From NCBI GenBank assembly GCA_900471525.1, contig UCEZ01000011.1, positions 62,001 through 126,000 of the forward strand: a stretch of DNA of 64,000 bases. The letters run 5' to 3'. The position numbers and the translations under genes were made by a program. Shown piece by piece: positions 1 to 8,562 of this stretch (position 1 is its first letter; each line of letters opens with the position of its first letter). The notes under the pieces were generated by a model, which saw nothing but the letters and a program-made list of their open reading frames with translations, was not told the origin of the DNA and did not search any database. Source of the stretch: Hyphomicrobiales bacterium. GTDB lineage: Bacteria > Pseudomonadota > Alphaproteobacteria > Rhizobiales > Rhizobiaceae.

Positions 1-122
1 GAAAAATTGTAAAAAATTGCATCAGGCGGCTGCGACAATCGGATACAATTCTTGGCCGCCGCGGGGAAATTCTGCGACATGTCGGGCCTATCTTGCCTTC
101 CAAGCAATTCCTGGAGGCAAGA

Positions 123-578
123 ATGCCGGTTCTCAAGGTCAATGGATCGCCGCACGATATCGATCTTCCCGATGATACGCCGCTTCTCTGGGCGCTTCGC
201 GACGAGCTTGGCCTGCTCGGCACGCGCTATGGCTGTGGGGCGGCGCTCTGCGGCTGTTGCACCGTGCATGCGGATGGAAAGGCCCTGCGCTCCTGCGTCG
301 CGACGCTGGCGGATGTCGCAGGCGCTGAGATCACCACCATCGAAGGGCTGGGAACCGCCGAAACACCGCATCCGGTGCAGGCCGCTTGGCTCGAAATCGA
401 CGTCGCGCAATGCGGCTACTGTCAATCCGGGCAGATGATGCAGGCAGCCGCGCTCCTTCGGGAAATCTCGAGGCCGAGCGACGCGGATATCGATGCGGCG
501 ATGTCCGGAAACCTCTGCCGGTGCGGCACCTACAGTCGCGTACGCGCCGCCATCCACCGCGCTGCGGAGCTGATCTGA
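123..578 (+). CDS. iorA: Molybdenum hydroxylase small [2Fe-2S] subunit (isoquinoline 1-oxidoreductase alpha-like)
   Basis: This 151-residue protein carries the two [2Fe-2S] clusters that pass electrons from a molybdopterin subunit. The plant-type cluster cysteines are C38, C43, C46 and C58. The second, helical-domain cluster uses C97, C100, C132 and C134 (CGYC and CRC motifs). Length and motif order match the small subunits of the IorAB / aldehyde dehydrogenase type. The ATG at 123 was chosen over one at 93 because GGAGG at 113-117 sits five bases before it. The stop overlaps the iorB start by one base (TGATG), so the two are probably translationally coupled. The real substrate (an N-heterocycle or an aldehyde) cannot be told from sequence. 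Confidence 0.88.
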   Translation: MPVLKVNGSPHDIDLPDDTPLLWALRDELGLLGTRYGCGAALCGCCTVHADGKALRSCVATLADVAGAEITTIEGLGTAETPHPVQAAWLEIDVAQCGYCQSGQMMQAAALLREISRPSDADIDAAMSGNLCRCGTYSRVRAAIHRAAELI

Positions 579-2728
579 TGCAGACGCCCGCTCTCAACCG
601 ACGGCAGTTCCTTTTTGGCATTTCGGCGGTCGCCGGCGGCATGCTGGTCGGCCTTCCGGAAAGCCGCGCGCAAGTCAGGCCCGGCGAGGTCACAGCCTGG
701 GTGGTGATTTCGCCCGACGATACGGTGACGATCCGCGTCGCCCGCAGCGACATGGGCCAGGGCATTTTCACGGCGCTACCGATGCTGGTCGCCGAGGAAC
801 TCGAATGCGACTGGTCGAAGGTGCGCGCCGAATATGCCGACACGAACGAGAACCTGTCGCGCAACAAGCCCTGGGGCGACATGGTGACATCGACCTCGAT
901 CTCCGTGCGCGCCTCGCAGGAATATCTGCGCCAGGCCGGCGCGCAGGCGCGCGAAATGCTGATCGCCGAGGCGGCGGCGCGGTGGGATGTCTCGCCGGTT
1001 GCATGTAGTGCACGGGCCGGAATCGTCACGCATGGCTCCACTGGACGCACCTTCCGCTTCGGCGCGCTTGCGGCTGCGGCCGCGCGGCGACCGATCCCGG
1101 AAAACGTCGTGCTGAAGAACCCGTCCGAATGGCGGCTGATCGGCACCTCGGCCACCCGGCTGGAGGCCCGGCCAAAAGTTTTCGGCGAGCCGATCTTCGC
1201 GACCGATGTCATCCTGCCCGGCATGCTGCACGCGGCCGTCAAAAACTGTCCGACGATTGGCGGCAGCGTCGTTGCCTTCAATCGCGGGACCGTTGCCGGC
1301 ATGCCGGGTGTGCGACATGTCTTGCAGGTCGGCGAGGATGCGGTCGCTGTCGTTGCCGATACCTGGAGGCAGGCGAATGGGGCGGTTGCAGCGCTTCCCG
1401 TCACCTGGGACGAGAGCATCGGGACGGGCGTCTCGAACGAGACGCTGCGGATGACGTTCCGCGCGGGCATCGCCGATCCTGCCGCCGCCATCGGCCACCG
1501 GATCGGTGACGTGGACGTCGCCCTTCGCGACGCCGTGCAGGTCATCGACGTTGAATACGAGGCGCCCTTCCTCGCTCATGCCACCATGGAGCCGCAGGTC
1601 TGTGCGGCGCAGGTCACGGCGGAGCGCATCGACCTCTGGGCGCCGACCCAGAATGGCGAAGGCACGACGAATACCATCGCCCGCGTCATGCAGAGGGATG
1701 CCTCGCAGATCTTCGTGCACAAGCTGCAGATCGGCGGCGGTTTTGGCCGGCGAGGCCTCGCGCAGGACTGGGCGCGGCAGGCCGTGCAGATCGCCGCGCA
1801 GGTGCCTAGCGTGCCGGTGCGCATGATCTGGTCTCGCGAGGAGGATTTCACCCACGACTACTATCGGCCGATGGTTCTGGCGCGCCAGACGGCGGGTTTT
1901 GACGCCGAAGGCAGGCTGCTTGGCTGGAAAGTCCGCATCTCCGGCTCCTCGATCGCCGCCTCCCTTGCGCCCTTCTGGCTGAGGGAAGGTGTCGACAACG
2001 CCCTGATGGACGGTTTCGTCGAAGAGGACATGCCCTACGCCATCGAGAACTTCGAGGTGGGTGTCGCCCGCCGGGACAGCCACATTCCGGTCGGCTTCTG
2101 GCGCGGGGTCAACCTCTCGCAGAACGGCTGGTTCCGCGAGGCTTTCATCGACGAGATCGCCTTCGCGCGAAAAATGGACCCCTATCTCCTCCGCCGTGAA
2201 CTGCTGGCCGGCAATTCGCGCGCCCTTGCCACGTTGGACGCGGCCGCAAGGCTCGCCAACTGGGGCAAGGCTCCGCAAGGCCGCCACCAGGGCATCGCCA
2301 TCGTCGAGGGCGACAATGCCTGGTGTGCGCAAATCGCCGAAATCTCGGTGACGGACGGGCGCCTCAAGGTGCATCGCATCAGTTGCGCGGTCGATCCGAA
2401 CTTCGTCGTGCATCCGGATATCACCATCCAGCAGATCGAGGGCGGGATTGTGCAGGGGCTTGCGGCGGCGCTCTACGGCGAGGTGACGATCGAGGACGGC
2501 CGCGTCCGGCAGACCAATTTCCACGAATACCGTTACCTACGGATGGAGGAGATGCCCGTGGTCGATGTCGCGCTGGTGCCAAGCCTCGGCCGCTACGGCG
2601 AGCGCTGGGGCGGGATCGGCGAAACCGGCCTGCCGCCGCTGGCTCCCGCGCTGACCAACGCGATTCATGCCGCGACCGGCAAGCGCCTGCGCAGCCTGCC
2701 GATCAGCAACCACGATCTTCGGGTGTGA
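578..2728 (+). CDS. iorB: Molybdopterin-binding subunit (isoquinoline 1-oxidoreductase beta-like), Tat-exported
   Basis: This 716-residue large subunit binds the molybdenum-molybdopterin cofactor and would hydroxylate or oxidise the substrate. The N-terminus is a twin-arginine signal (NRRQFLFG followed by a hydrophobic stretch), so the folded enzyme is expected in the periplasm. The glycine-rich cofactor loop GGGFGRRG lies at residues 386-393, and a GGIGETGLPP segment near the C-terminus is typical of the family. The start at 578 overlaps the iorA stop, and the stop overlaps the cytochrome start at 2728. IorA has no signal of its own and would be carried out with this subunit. A longer reading starting at 386 is rejected because it runs through iorA in another frame. 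Confidence 0.9.
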   Translation: MQTPALNRRQFLFGISAVAGGMLVGLPESRAQVRPGEVTAWVVISPDDTVTIRVARSDMGQGIFTALPMLVAEELECDWSKVRAEYADTNENLSRNKPWGDMVTSTSISVRASQEYLRQAGAQAREMLIAEAAARWDVSPVACSARAGIVTHGSTGRTFRFGALAAAAARRPIPENVVLKNPSEWRLIGTSATRLEARPKVFGEPIFATDVILPGMLHAAVKNCPTIGGSVVAFNRGTVAGMPGVRHVLQVGEDAVAVVADTWRQANGAVAALPVTWDESIGTGVSNETLRMTFRAGIADPAAAIGHRIGDVDVALRDAVQVIDVEYEAPFLAHATMEPQVCAAQVTAERIDLWAPTQNGEGTTNTIARVMQRDASQIFVHKLQIGGGFGRRGLAQDWARQAVQIAAQVPSVPVRMIWSREEDFTHDYYRPMVLARQTAGFDAEGRLLGWKVRISGSSIAASLAPFWLREGVDNALMDGFVEEDMPYAIENFEVGVARRDSHIPVGFWRGVNLSQNGWFREAFIDEIAFARKMDPYLLRRELLAGNSRALATLDAAARLANWGKAPQGRHQGIAIVEGDNAWCAQIAEISVTDGRLKVHRISCAVDPNFVVHPDITIQQIEGGIVQGLAAALYGEVTIEDGRVRQTNFHEYRYLRMEEMPVVDVALVPSLGRYGERWGGIGETGLPPLAPALTNAIHAATGKRLRSLPISNHDLRV

Positions 2729-3309
2729 TGGCGATGCGTGCAGTCTATCTCATCCTCGCCCCGGTCGTAGTCGTCGCCACGGGCATCGCGGTGACGGCTC
2801 AGGAGCAGGCCCCGCATCGGGACAGGACGGCGTCGATCGCGGCCTTCGACCGGCTGGTAACGGTGATCGAGCATCCCCGCTGCATGAACTGCCATACGAA
2901 CACGGATTTTCCGCGCCAGGGAAACGCGCGCTTACGCCACAACATGGGCGTGGCGCGCGGGCCGGACAATCACGGCACGCCGGCCTTGCAATGCGCGACC
3001 TGCCATCAGGACAATAACGCGCCCTCCGGCGTGCCGGGCAATGCCAACTGGCATCTCGCGCCGCTCTCGATGGCGTGGGAGGGCCTCGACCGGCGCGGCA
3101 TCTGCCGCCAACTCACCGACCCTTCGCGCAGCAAAATGACGGCGGAACGACTCGTCGAGCATATGGGGCAGGATCCACTGGTGCTCTGGGCGTGGAACCC
3201 CGGGAATGACCTGAACGGCGTGCCAAGGGAAAAGCCGCCAATTCCCGCCAAGGAATTCGGCGAATTGGTGCGCGTGTGGGTCGAGAATGGCGCGCAATGT
3301 CCGGACTAG
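2728..3309 (+). CDS. Periplasmic diheme c-type cytochrome of the Mo-hydroxylase operon
   Basis: The 193-residue product has an N-terminal hydrophobic export signal (about residues 4-24) and two CXXCH haem-attachment motifs, CMNCH at 52-56 and CATCH at 89-93. It is the third gene of the operon and starts one base inside the iorB stop. It is likely to take electrons from the IorAB clusters and feed them to the respiratory chain, as cytochromes linked to related enzymes do; this role is inferred from position. The TAG stop at 3307-3309 uses the first base of the inserted IS element, yet the uninterrupted sequence would also have read TAG there, so the protein is unchanged by the insertion. Confidence 0.82.
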   Translation: MAMRAVYLILAPVVVVATGIAVTAQEQAPHRDRTASIAAFDRLVTVIEHPRCMNCHTNTDFPRQGNARLRHNMGVARGPDNHGTPALQCATCHQDNNAPSGVPGNANWHLAPLSMAWEGLDRRGICRQLTDPSRSKMTAERLVEHMGQDPLVLWAWNPGNDLNGVPREKPPIPAKEFGELVRVWVENGAQCPD

Positions 3310-4159
3310 GACCAAATGACATTCAGGATTCCCAAATCGCTTGCTGCCTGTTTCGTAGGACACCGTGTTTTGTTGGCATGGTGTCTGAGATGGCTGTGAA
3401 GCGATATGAGTTGAACGATGCGCAAGGGTCGAAGATCGCGGCTGTTGTGCCGGCAAGGCGACCGATCCGGGCCGCACGGCGTTGGACAGCCGTCTGTTCG
3501 TCAACGGATGTTTGCGGGTGCTGCCGTTCCGGCGCCCATTGGCGCGATCTGCCTGAGCGATACGGCAAATGGAAAACGGTGCACCGCCGTTTTAGTCGCT
3601 GGTGCCATGCCGGCGTGTGGGAACGGCTCTTCGAGGCGCTGACGGCAGATCGAGACAATCAATATCTGATATGATTGACAGCACCATCGTGCGCCCACCA
3701 GCAGGCCGCCACTGGAAAAGGGCCCCCAAAGATCAGGCGATGGGGCGTTCCCGAGGTGGATTGACGACGAAAATTCATCTGCTGGCCGACGCACTCGGCC
3801 GGCCTCTTCGCATCATCGCAACCGCCGGACAGGTGGAGACGTCACGCAGGCTTCTGCCCTCCTGGAAGGCCAGAACGGTGATGCCGTTCTGGCCGAAGGC
3901 CTTTGACAGCAATGCCTTTTGGGCCGTCATCGCCGGCATGGGAGCCAGGGCGGTGATCCCATCGAACCGCTCGCACAAGACCGTCATCCCGCGCGACGCG
4001 CTCACCTACAGACATCGCAAACCGCATCGAGCGATGCTTCAATCGAATGAAGCACTTCCGACGCTTCACCACACGCTGCGACCGAAGAACCATCCACTTC
4101 TCAGGCTTTGCCTATCTGGGCGCGGCAATGATCTGGATGCGGTGAATGTCGATTGGTCC
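3309..4159. mobile_element. Degenerate IS5-family insertion sequence (851 bp) with inverted ends and TA target duplication
   Basis: The left end (3309-3325) and right end (4143-4159) are imperfect 17-base inverted repeats matching at 15 positions; both begin GGACCAA when read inward. A TA dinucleotide flanks each side (3307-3308 and 4160-4161), as expected for the target duplication of IS427-type members of the IS5 family. Inside is one transposase gene on the plus strand that is broken by several indels. No passenger gene is present. The element lies precisely between two convergent genes. Confidence 0.85.
3390..4145 (+). pseudogene. IS5-family transposase, multiply frameshifted
   Basis: Starting at ATG 3390 the reading MAVKRYELNDAQ matches the N-terminus of IS5/IS427-type transposases. 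The reading then slips: a base appears lost near 3450, one gained near 3521 (restoring SGAHWRDLPERYGKW), and two gained near 3670, where the frame ends in TGA just before the conserved MIDSTIVR segment. The next frame carries MGRSRGGLTTKIHLLADALGRP and later slips again, with the C-terminal 'AMIW.R stop' ending at 4145. Four or more indels in different places rule out a single programmed frameshift. The enzyme is dead unless supplied in trans by another copy. Confidence 0.85.
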
Positions 4160-6378
4160 TAGATCACCAGAAAGTCCGCATAGGTGAGCGCGAGATTCGG
4201 CGCCAAGGTGGCGAAGTGGGTGCGGCCCCCGGCCGCATTGCCGTTGGCGTCGTAGAAAAGTTTGCCGGTGTCGGTCTCATAGATGATACGGTCGCCGGCA
4301 TCGAGGGCTTCGCCGGCAGCATTTGCCCGGAATTTGTCCGCATCCAACCTGCCAAGGTCGGCGCCGAGCTCCGCCATCACTGCATTGTCAAGCCGGATGG
4401 TATCGGCTGAAACGTTGAAATCCGCGATCCTATCGACATTGGCCGACGCGTTGAGAGCCGTGCTGAAGACAAAATGGTCGTTGCCCGCCCCCCCTGTCAG
4501 CACATCGTTGCCGCGGAAACCGTTCAACAGGTCATTCCCGCCGCCGCCCTTAATAGCATTGACGCCGGCATTGCCGAAGATGGACTGCGCAAGCTCATTG
4601 CCGCTGAGATTGATCGCATCTGTTCCCGTGGACGATGCCGCCGCCAACGTCTCGATCGATTGCCCTGAGGCGATCGCAAAGCTGGAGGAAGTATAGACGC
4701 TGTCGCTGCCCTGTCCCGCCTTTTCGAACACCCTGTCACCGGCATTGTCGACATAGAAGCGGTCATTGCCGGTCCCGCCGGTCAACTGATCCCGGCCAGT
4801 TCCACCATTCAGGACATCATTGCCCGCTGCTCCGTTCAGGACGTTGTTCTGTGCATTTCCGGCAATCCTGTTGTTGTGTGCGTTGCCTGAGCCGTTGATG
4901 GCGTTTCCGGTCAATGTCAGGTTTTCGATCGCCCCCAACGCGCGTGCGGATGCAAGGTTGAAATTGACCGATGACCGCACGGTGTCGGTTCCATTCGAAC
5001 CCGCCGTCGATTCATCGACCGTGTCGGCCAGATTGTCCACGATATAGGTGTCGCTGCCCGATCCACCACGCAGCGTATCGCCGCCAGCCCGACCATCCAG
5101 AATGTTGGCGGCGCCGTTGCCGACGAGGATGTTGGCCTTGCCATTGCCCGTCGCGTTGACGGCGGCCGTGCCGGTCAGCGTCAGGTTTTCGAACGCGCCC
5201 CTCACATAGGCCGAGTTGGCGAGACTGAAGGTGATCGACGAGCGAACCGTATCCGTGCCGTTGGAACCGCTGACACTCTCGTCGATGATGTCAGTCAATC
5301 GGTCGACCACGTAGGTATCGTTGCCCGCGCCACCGACAAGCGTGTCCGAGCCAAAGCTGCCGTCGAGCAGATCGTTCCCGGCGCCGGTTTGCAGCGTGTC
5401 GCTGCCTGCGCCGCCCGCAACTTTGTCCGCACCGGCATGGCCGACATAGGTGTCGTCACCACTCTGAAGATCGATGGGGGAGGTGCCATGAAGTATCTTC
5501 GTGAGTCCGCTGAAGTCCAGTTTGTCGTTGCCGGAAGTACCCTGAAGTTTGAAGCCGTTGGTGTCGAGGACTTCGATGCCGCTGGCCGACGTAACGGTCA
5601 GAAACCCACTGACGGTATTGCTCGCGAGGCGGATCGTGTCCTGGCCGGCTCCACCGATGAACGTTGCCCCCTGCGTCGTAAATCCTTGTATCCAGAGAAC
5701 ATCGTTGCCCTCGCCACCGTCAAGATAATCCGCTCCGCTGTCGCCATAAAGATGGTCATTGCCACCCATGCCGTAGAGTGTGTCGCTGCCTGCGCCCCCA
5801 TGAACGGTGTCAGCGCCCTGATGCCCGTAGAACGTATCGCGTCCGTCGAACAGGTCGATCGCGCGCACTGCGTTGACAACGGAGGTCACGCCTCTGAGGT
5901 CGAATGTCTGATTTCCGTCCTGGCCAGACAGCACGAAGCCGTTCATGTCGAGCACCTCGACACCCGTGCCGGTGCCGAGTTTCAAATCTCCGATGCTGAC
6001 ATTGCCAGACAAACGCGTGGTGTCGGTTCCCGTTCCTCCGATCATTGTAGGCCCTGAAATGGGCGCACCAGACGGGTTCCTCTCCAGCCAGAACACATCA
6101 TTTCCCGAGCCGCCGTCGAGGTAGTCGGCATTTCCGCCACCAAACAGCTGATCGTCGCCATCCTGGCCATACAGCTCGTCGGAGCCCCCCTCACCATAGA
6201 GGCGATCGTTGCCGCCGCCGCCGAATATGATGTCGCGGCCGGAGCCGCCGTGAAGCTCGTCGTTGCCGCTCTCCAGCGCCGGATTCGTGCCCTTCTGATA
6301 GCCGTAGATCGTGTAGTCGCCGCCACCGGGTTCGCCAGCGAAGTAGTCGTTGCCCTGTGTACCGTAATAGATTGGCAT
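4159..6378 (-). CDS. RTX (haemolysin-type) calcium-binding repeat protein
   Basis: This 739-residue protein is built almost wholly from RTX nonapeptide arrays (GGXGXDXLX, for example GGSGRDIIF, GGAGSDTLY, GGTGNDRFY), which bind calcium outside the cell. Six or so RTX blocks alternate with beta-rich linkers. Two linker types are duplicated: one contains GVEVLDMNGF / GIEVLDTNGF, the other NGTDTVRSS followed by ENLTLTG. The last 100 residues (DRIADFNVSADTIRLDN to the end) resemble the uncleaved C-terminal secretion signal of type I secreted proteins. There is no enzymatic domain and no N-terminal signal. The ATG at 6378 was chosen because GAGGGA precedes it; ATG 6390 is possible. No type I transporter genes are nearby, so export must rely on genes elsewhere. 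Confidence 0.88.
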   Translation of the reverse strand: MPIYYGTQGNDYFAGEPGGGDYTIYGYQKGTNPALESGNDELHGGSGRDIIFGGGGNDRLYGEGGSDELYGQDGDDQLFGGGNADYLDGGSGNDVFWLERNPSGAPISGPTMIGGTGTDTTRLSGNVSIGDLKLGTGTGVEVLDMNGFVLSGQDGNQTFDLRGVTSVVNAVRAIDLFDGRDTFYGHQGADTVHGGAGSDTLYGMGGNDHLYGDSGADYLDGGEGNDVLWIQGFTTQGATFIGGAGQDTIRLASNTVSGFLTVTSASGIEVLDTNGFKLQGTSGNDKLDFSGLTKILHGTSPIDLQSGDDTYVGHAGADKVAGGAGSDTLQTGAGNDLLDGSFGSDTLVGGAGNDTYVVDRLTDIIDESVSGSNGTDTVRSSITFSLANSAYVRGAFENLTLTGTAAVNATGNGKANILVGNGAANILDGRAGGDTLRGGSGSDTYIVDNLADTVDESTAGSNGTDTVRSSVNFNLASARALGAIENLTLTGNAINGSGNAHNNRIAGNAQNNVLNGAAGNDVLNGGTGRDQLTGGTGNDRFYVDNAGDRVFEKAGQGSDSVYTSSSFAIASGQSIETLAAASSTGTDAINLSGNELAQSIFGNAGVNAIKGGGGNDLLNGFRGNDVLTGGAGNDHFVFSTALNASANVDRIADFNVSADTIRLDNAVMAELGADLGRLDADKFRANAAGEALDAGDRIIYETDTGKLFYDANGNAAGGRTHFATLAPNLALTYADFLVI

Positions 6379-6570
6379 GCGTTCCCTCATGGATACCTGA
6401 TAGACCCCAGATCGCACCGGCTTGCCTTCGTCTCCAAGACGTGAATTGCCCCTCGTACATTGGCTGGGGCGGCGAAAGCGTACCGAAGCGTGACGCACCG
6501 AGTTTGCCGGCCCGCCATTCGATGTTCACGCTTGTTCAGGTAACCGGGGAACCTTTCAAGTGTCATTCCG

Positions 6571-7773
6571 ATGAAGGCCAGCAATGGCTTGGGCAACGGC
6601 GGCGGGTTTCTGCGAACGGCTGTTATGGCCCGACGAACGGCACTCGACACAGCTGCTGTTGCTGTCGATAATTGCGATATGCAGATGGATTCTCTTGTGG
6701 CAGCGACAGATGACGGCCGGTTCGGTTCTTCCGTTCGCGCCGCGACGCTCAAACTTGGCGGGGCCTATTGGCTGGCGGTCTTTGTTTCGTCGAGCATCTT
6801 GTGGGGCATCGCGGGCACCGACCCGTTGGAGTCCGCCATCGGCAAGGCCGTCGCGCTATCATTGGCTGGGCTGATTGCCGCTGGCATCACGGCACTGCTG
6901 TTTCGTTTGCGAACCTGGCCGTTGATATGGAAAGCGCTGGTTTGTTTTGGCCTGTCGCTGCTGGCGGCGCCAGTCTTCTGCCTCATCGAATTCGCTATCT
7001 ACACGATTTGTATGTACCCGATCCCCGTCTCGTTCGACTGGGCGAACGCCGGCTACAATCTGATCTACGGCATGTCGTTGTTTTTTGGTTGGTCGTGTCT
7101 GTTTCTGGCCCTGCTTTACAACGCCGAGGTTCGCGACAGCGAAAAGCGCCTCGCGGCCGCCCGCGAGGAGGCACTTTCTGCGCAAATGCGGGCGTTGCAC
7201 TACCAGGTGAATCCGCATTTTCTGTTCAATACGCTGAACTCGATGGCCGGGCTGATAGAAGAGGGGGCGTTCGACCGCGCGCGTGACATGATCCTGGACC
7301 TCTCCTCGTTTCTGCGCACGACGCTGACGCTGGACCCGATGCAGGATGTGCGATTGGTGGACGAAATCGCTCTTCAGGCAAGCTATCTCGACATCGAACG
7401 CAACCGATTCTCCGACCGCATGACCGTAAAGGTCGAGATTGGCTCAACAGTCCGCGATGCGCTCGTCCCGAGCCTGATTCTGCAACCCCTCATCGAGAAC
7501 GCCGTCAAGCACGGCGTCGGCCGAACCCCGGGCATGGTTGAGATTTCGATCAGAGCGGTCGTTGAGGAGGGGAAGCTTAGTCTCGTGGTTGAAAACGATA
7601 CGATAGCGGAGGATGCCGCCGATTGCCAGGAGCCCGCCGGCATCGGGATCGGCCTGTGGAATGTGGCGCAACGGATCGGGGCGCGGTTCGCCGACGATGG
7701 CAGCTGTGTCAGCCAGAGAATCGCACCCAACCGGTTTCAGGCTGTCGTCACCATGCCGCTGGTGTTTGCGTGA
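6571..7773 (+). CDS. LytS/YehU-type sensor histidine kinase
   Basis: The first 180 residues or so are mostly hydrophobic with about four membrane spans and no evident extracellular ligand domain. They are followed by the His_kinase (LytS) motif NPHFLFNTLNS, with the predicted phospho-acceptor histidine near residue 216, and an HATPase domain with the N-box LIENAVKHG and the G-box GIGIGLWN. It overlaps the downstream response regulator by four bases (GTGA), so the two form one signalling pair. The start is uncertain: no convincing ribosome binding site precedes ATG 6571, and ATG 6679 or 6685, just before the first membrane span, are plausible. Confidence 0.85.
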   Translation: MKASNGLGNGGGFLRTAVMARRTALDTAAVAVDNCDMQMDSLVAATDDGRFGSSVRAATLKLGGAYWLAVFVSSSILWGIAGTDPLESAIGKAVALSLAGLIAAGITALLFRLRTWPLIWKALVCFGLSLLAAPVFCLIEFAIYTICMYPIPVSFDWANAGYNLIYGMSLFFGWSCLFLALLYNAEVRDSEKRLAAAREEALSAQMRALHYQVNPHFLFNTLNSMAGLIEEGAFDRARDMILDLSSFLRTTLTLDPMQDVRLVDEIALQASYLDIERNRFSDRMTVKVEIGSTVRDALVPSLILQPLIENAVKHGVGRTPGMVEISIRAVVEEGKLSLVVENDTIAEDAADCQEPAGIGIGLWNVAQRIGARFADDGSCVSQRIAPNRFQAVVTMPLVFA

Positions 7774-8549
7774 GAACGCTCACAGCCCTTGTAATCGATG
7801 ATGAACCGATTGCGCGGCGACGCTTGGCCCGCCTGCTCTGTGCAATGGACGGTATCGAGATTATCGGGGAAGCGGGGAATGTGGCCGAGGCGGTCGACCG
7901 AGTACGGTCACTGCGACCCGACCTGATCTTTCTCGACGTGCATATGCCTGGCGGCAGTGGATTCGACGTACTCGACAAACTTGATGAGATCACCCCGGCG
8001 ATTGTTTTCGTCACCGCATTCGACCACTACGCCCTGCGGGCCTTCGAAAGGAGCGCGATGGACTATGTCACCAAGCCAGTCGAGAAAGCGCGGTTGGGCA
8101 AGGCAGTCGCGCGTGCCCGGTTGGCTATCCAGACGAAAGACGATAGCGAGCGGGTTGCGGAACTCAAGGACACTATCACGACATTGCGGAGGGTGTTGCG
8201 CGAGAACCAGAGCCGGTCGCAACCATTCTGGGTGAAGTCGCGCGGTGAGTTCATTCGCGTGGCCACAGACAAGGTGGTAAGAATTGAAGCGGAGCGTGAC
8301 TATGTTCGTATTTTCGCGGATGGCCAGTCTTATCTTATCGGCGAGAGCCTGACCTCCCTGGAACGCCGTCTCGATGCCGCCGAGTTCATTCGTGTTCACC
8401 GCAGCGTCATCCTTCGGCGCGATGCGATCGTTCGATTCCGCCAGACCGCCTATGCGTCGCTAACGGCGTTGCTCTCGGACGGGTCTGAGGTCCGGGTAGG
8501 CCGGACTTTCGCAAAGACGGTGCGCATCGAAATCGGCCAGGGGCAATAG
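7770..8549 (+). CDS. LytTR-family response regulator
   Basis: The 259-residue protein has an N-terminal receiver domain with the acidic pair D10-D11, phospho-acceptor D56 (LIFLDVHMP) and conserved lysine K102 (VTKPVEK). A LytTR DNA-binding domain follows at about 150-250, with typical segments such as KVVRIEAERDYVRIF, FIRVHRSVIL and VGRTF. The GTG start at 7770 lies inside the kinase stop (GTGA), which couples translation. Regulators of this kind bind pairs of short direct repeats upstream of their targets; none was identified with confidence here. The target genes are unknown. The neighbouring cyclase gene is convergent and ends 13 bases away. Confidence 0.88.
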   Translation: MRTLTALVIDDEPIARRRLARLLCAMDGIEIIGEAGNVAEAVDRVRSLRPDLIFLDVHMPGGSGFDVLDKLDEITPAIVFVTAFDHYALRAFERSAMDYVTKPVEKARLGKAVARARLAIQTKDDSERVAELKDTITTLRRVLRENQSRSQPFWVKSRGEFIRVATDKVVRIEAERDYVRIFADGQSYLIGESLTSLERRLDAAEFIRVHRSVILRRDAIVRFRQTAYASLTALLSDGSEVRVGRTFAKTVRIEIGQGQ

Positions 8550-8562
8550 CCCGCCGCGCTGG

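Noticed and set aside
776-2524. 582-residue open frame on the minus strand
   Set aside because: Lies opposite iorB, which has full family motifs; long antisense frames are common in GC-rich DNA.
3390-4145. Programmed frameshift in the IS5-type transposase
   Set aside because: Indels occur in at least four places with an in-frame stop; that is decay, not one programmed slip.
4300-6370. Tandem DNA repeats as a possible CRISPR-like or satellite array
   Set aside because: They are the codons of RTX nonapeptides and vary freely in DNA sequence; no constant repeat with spacers.
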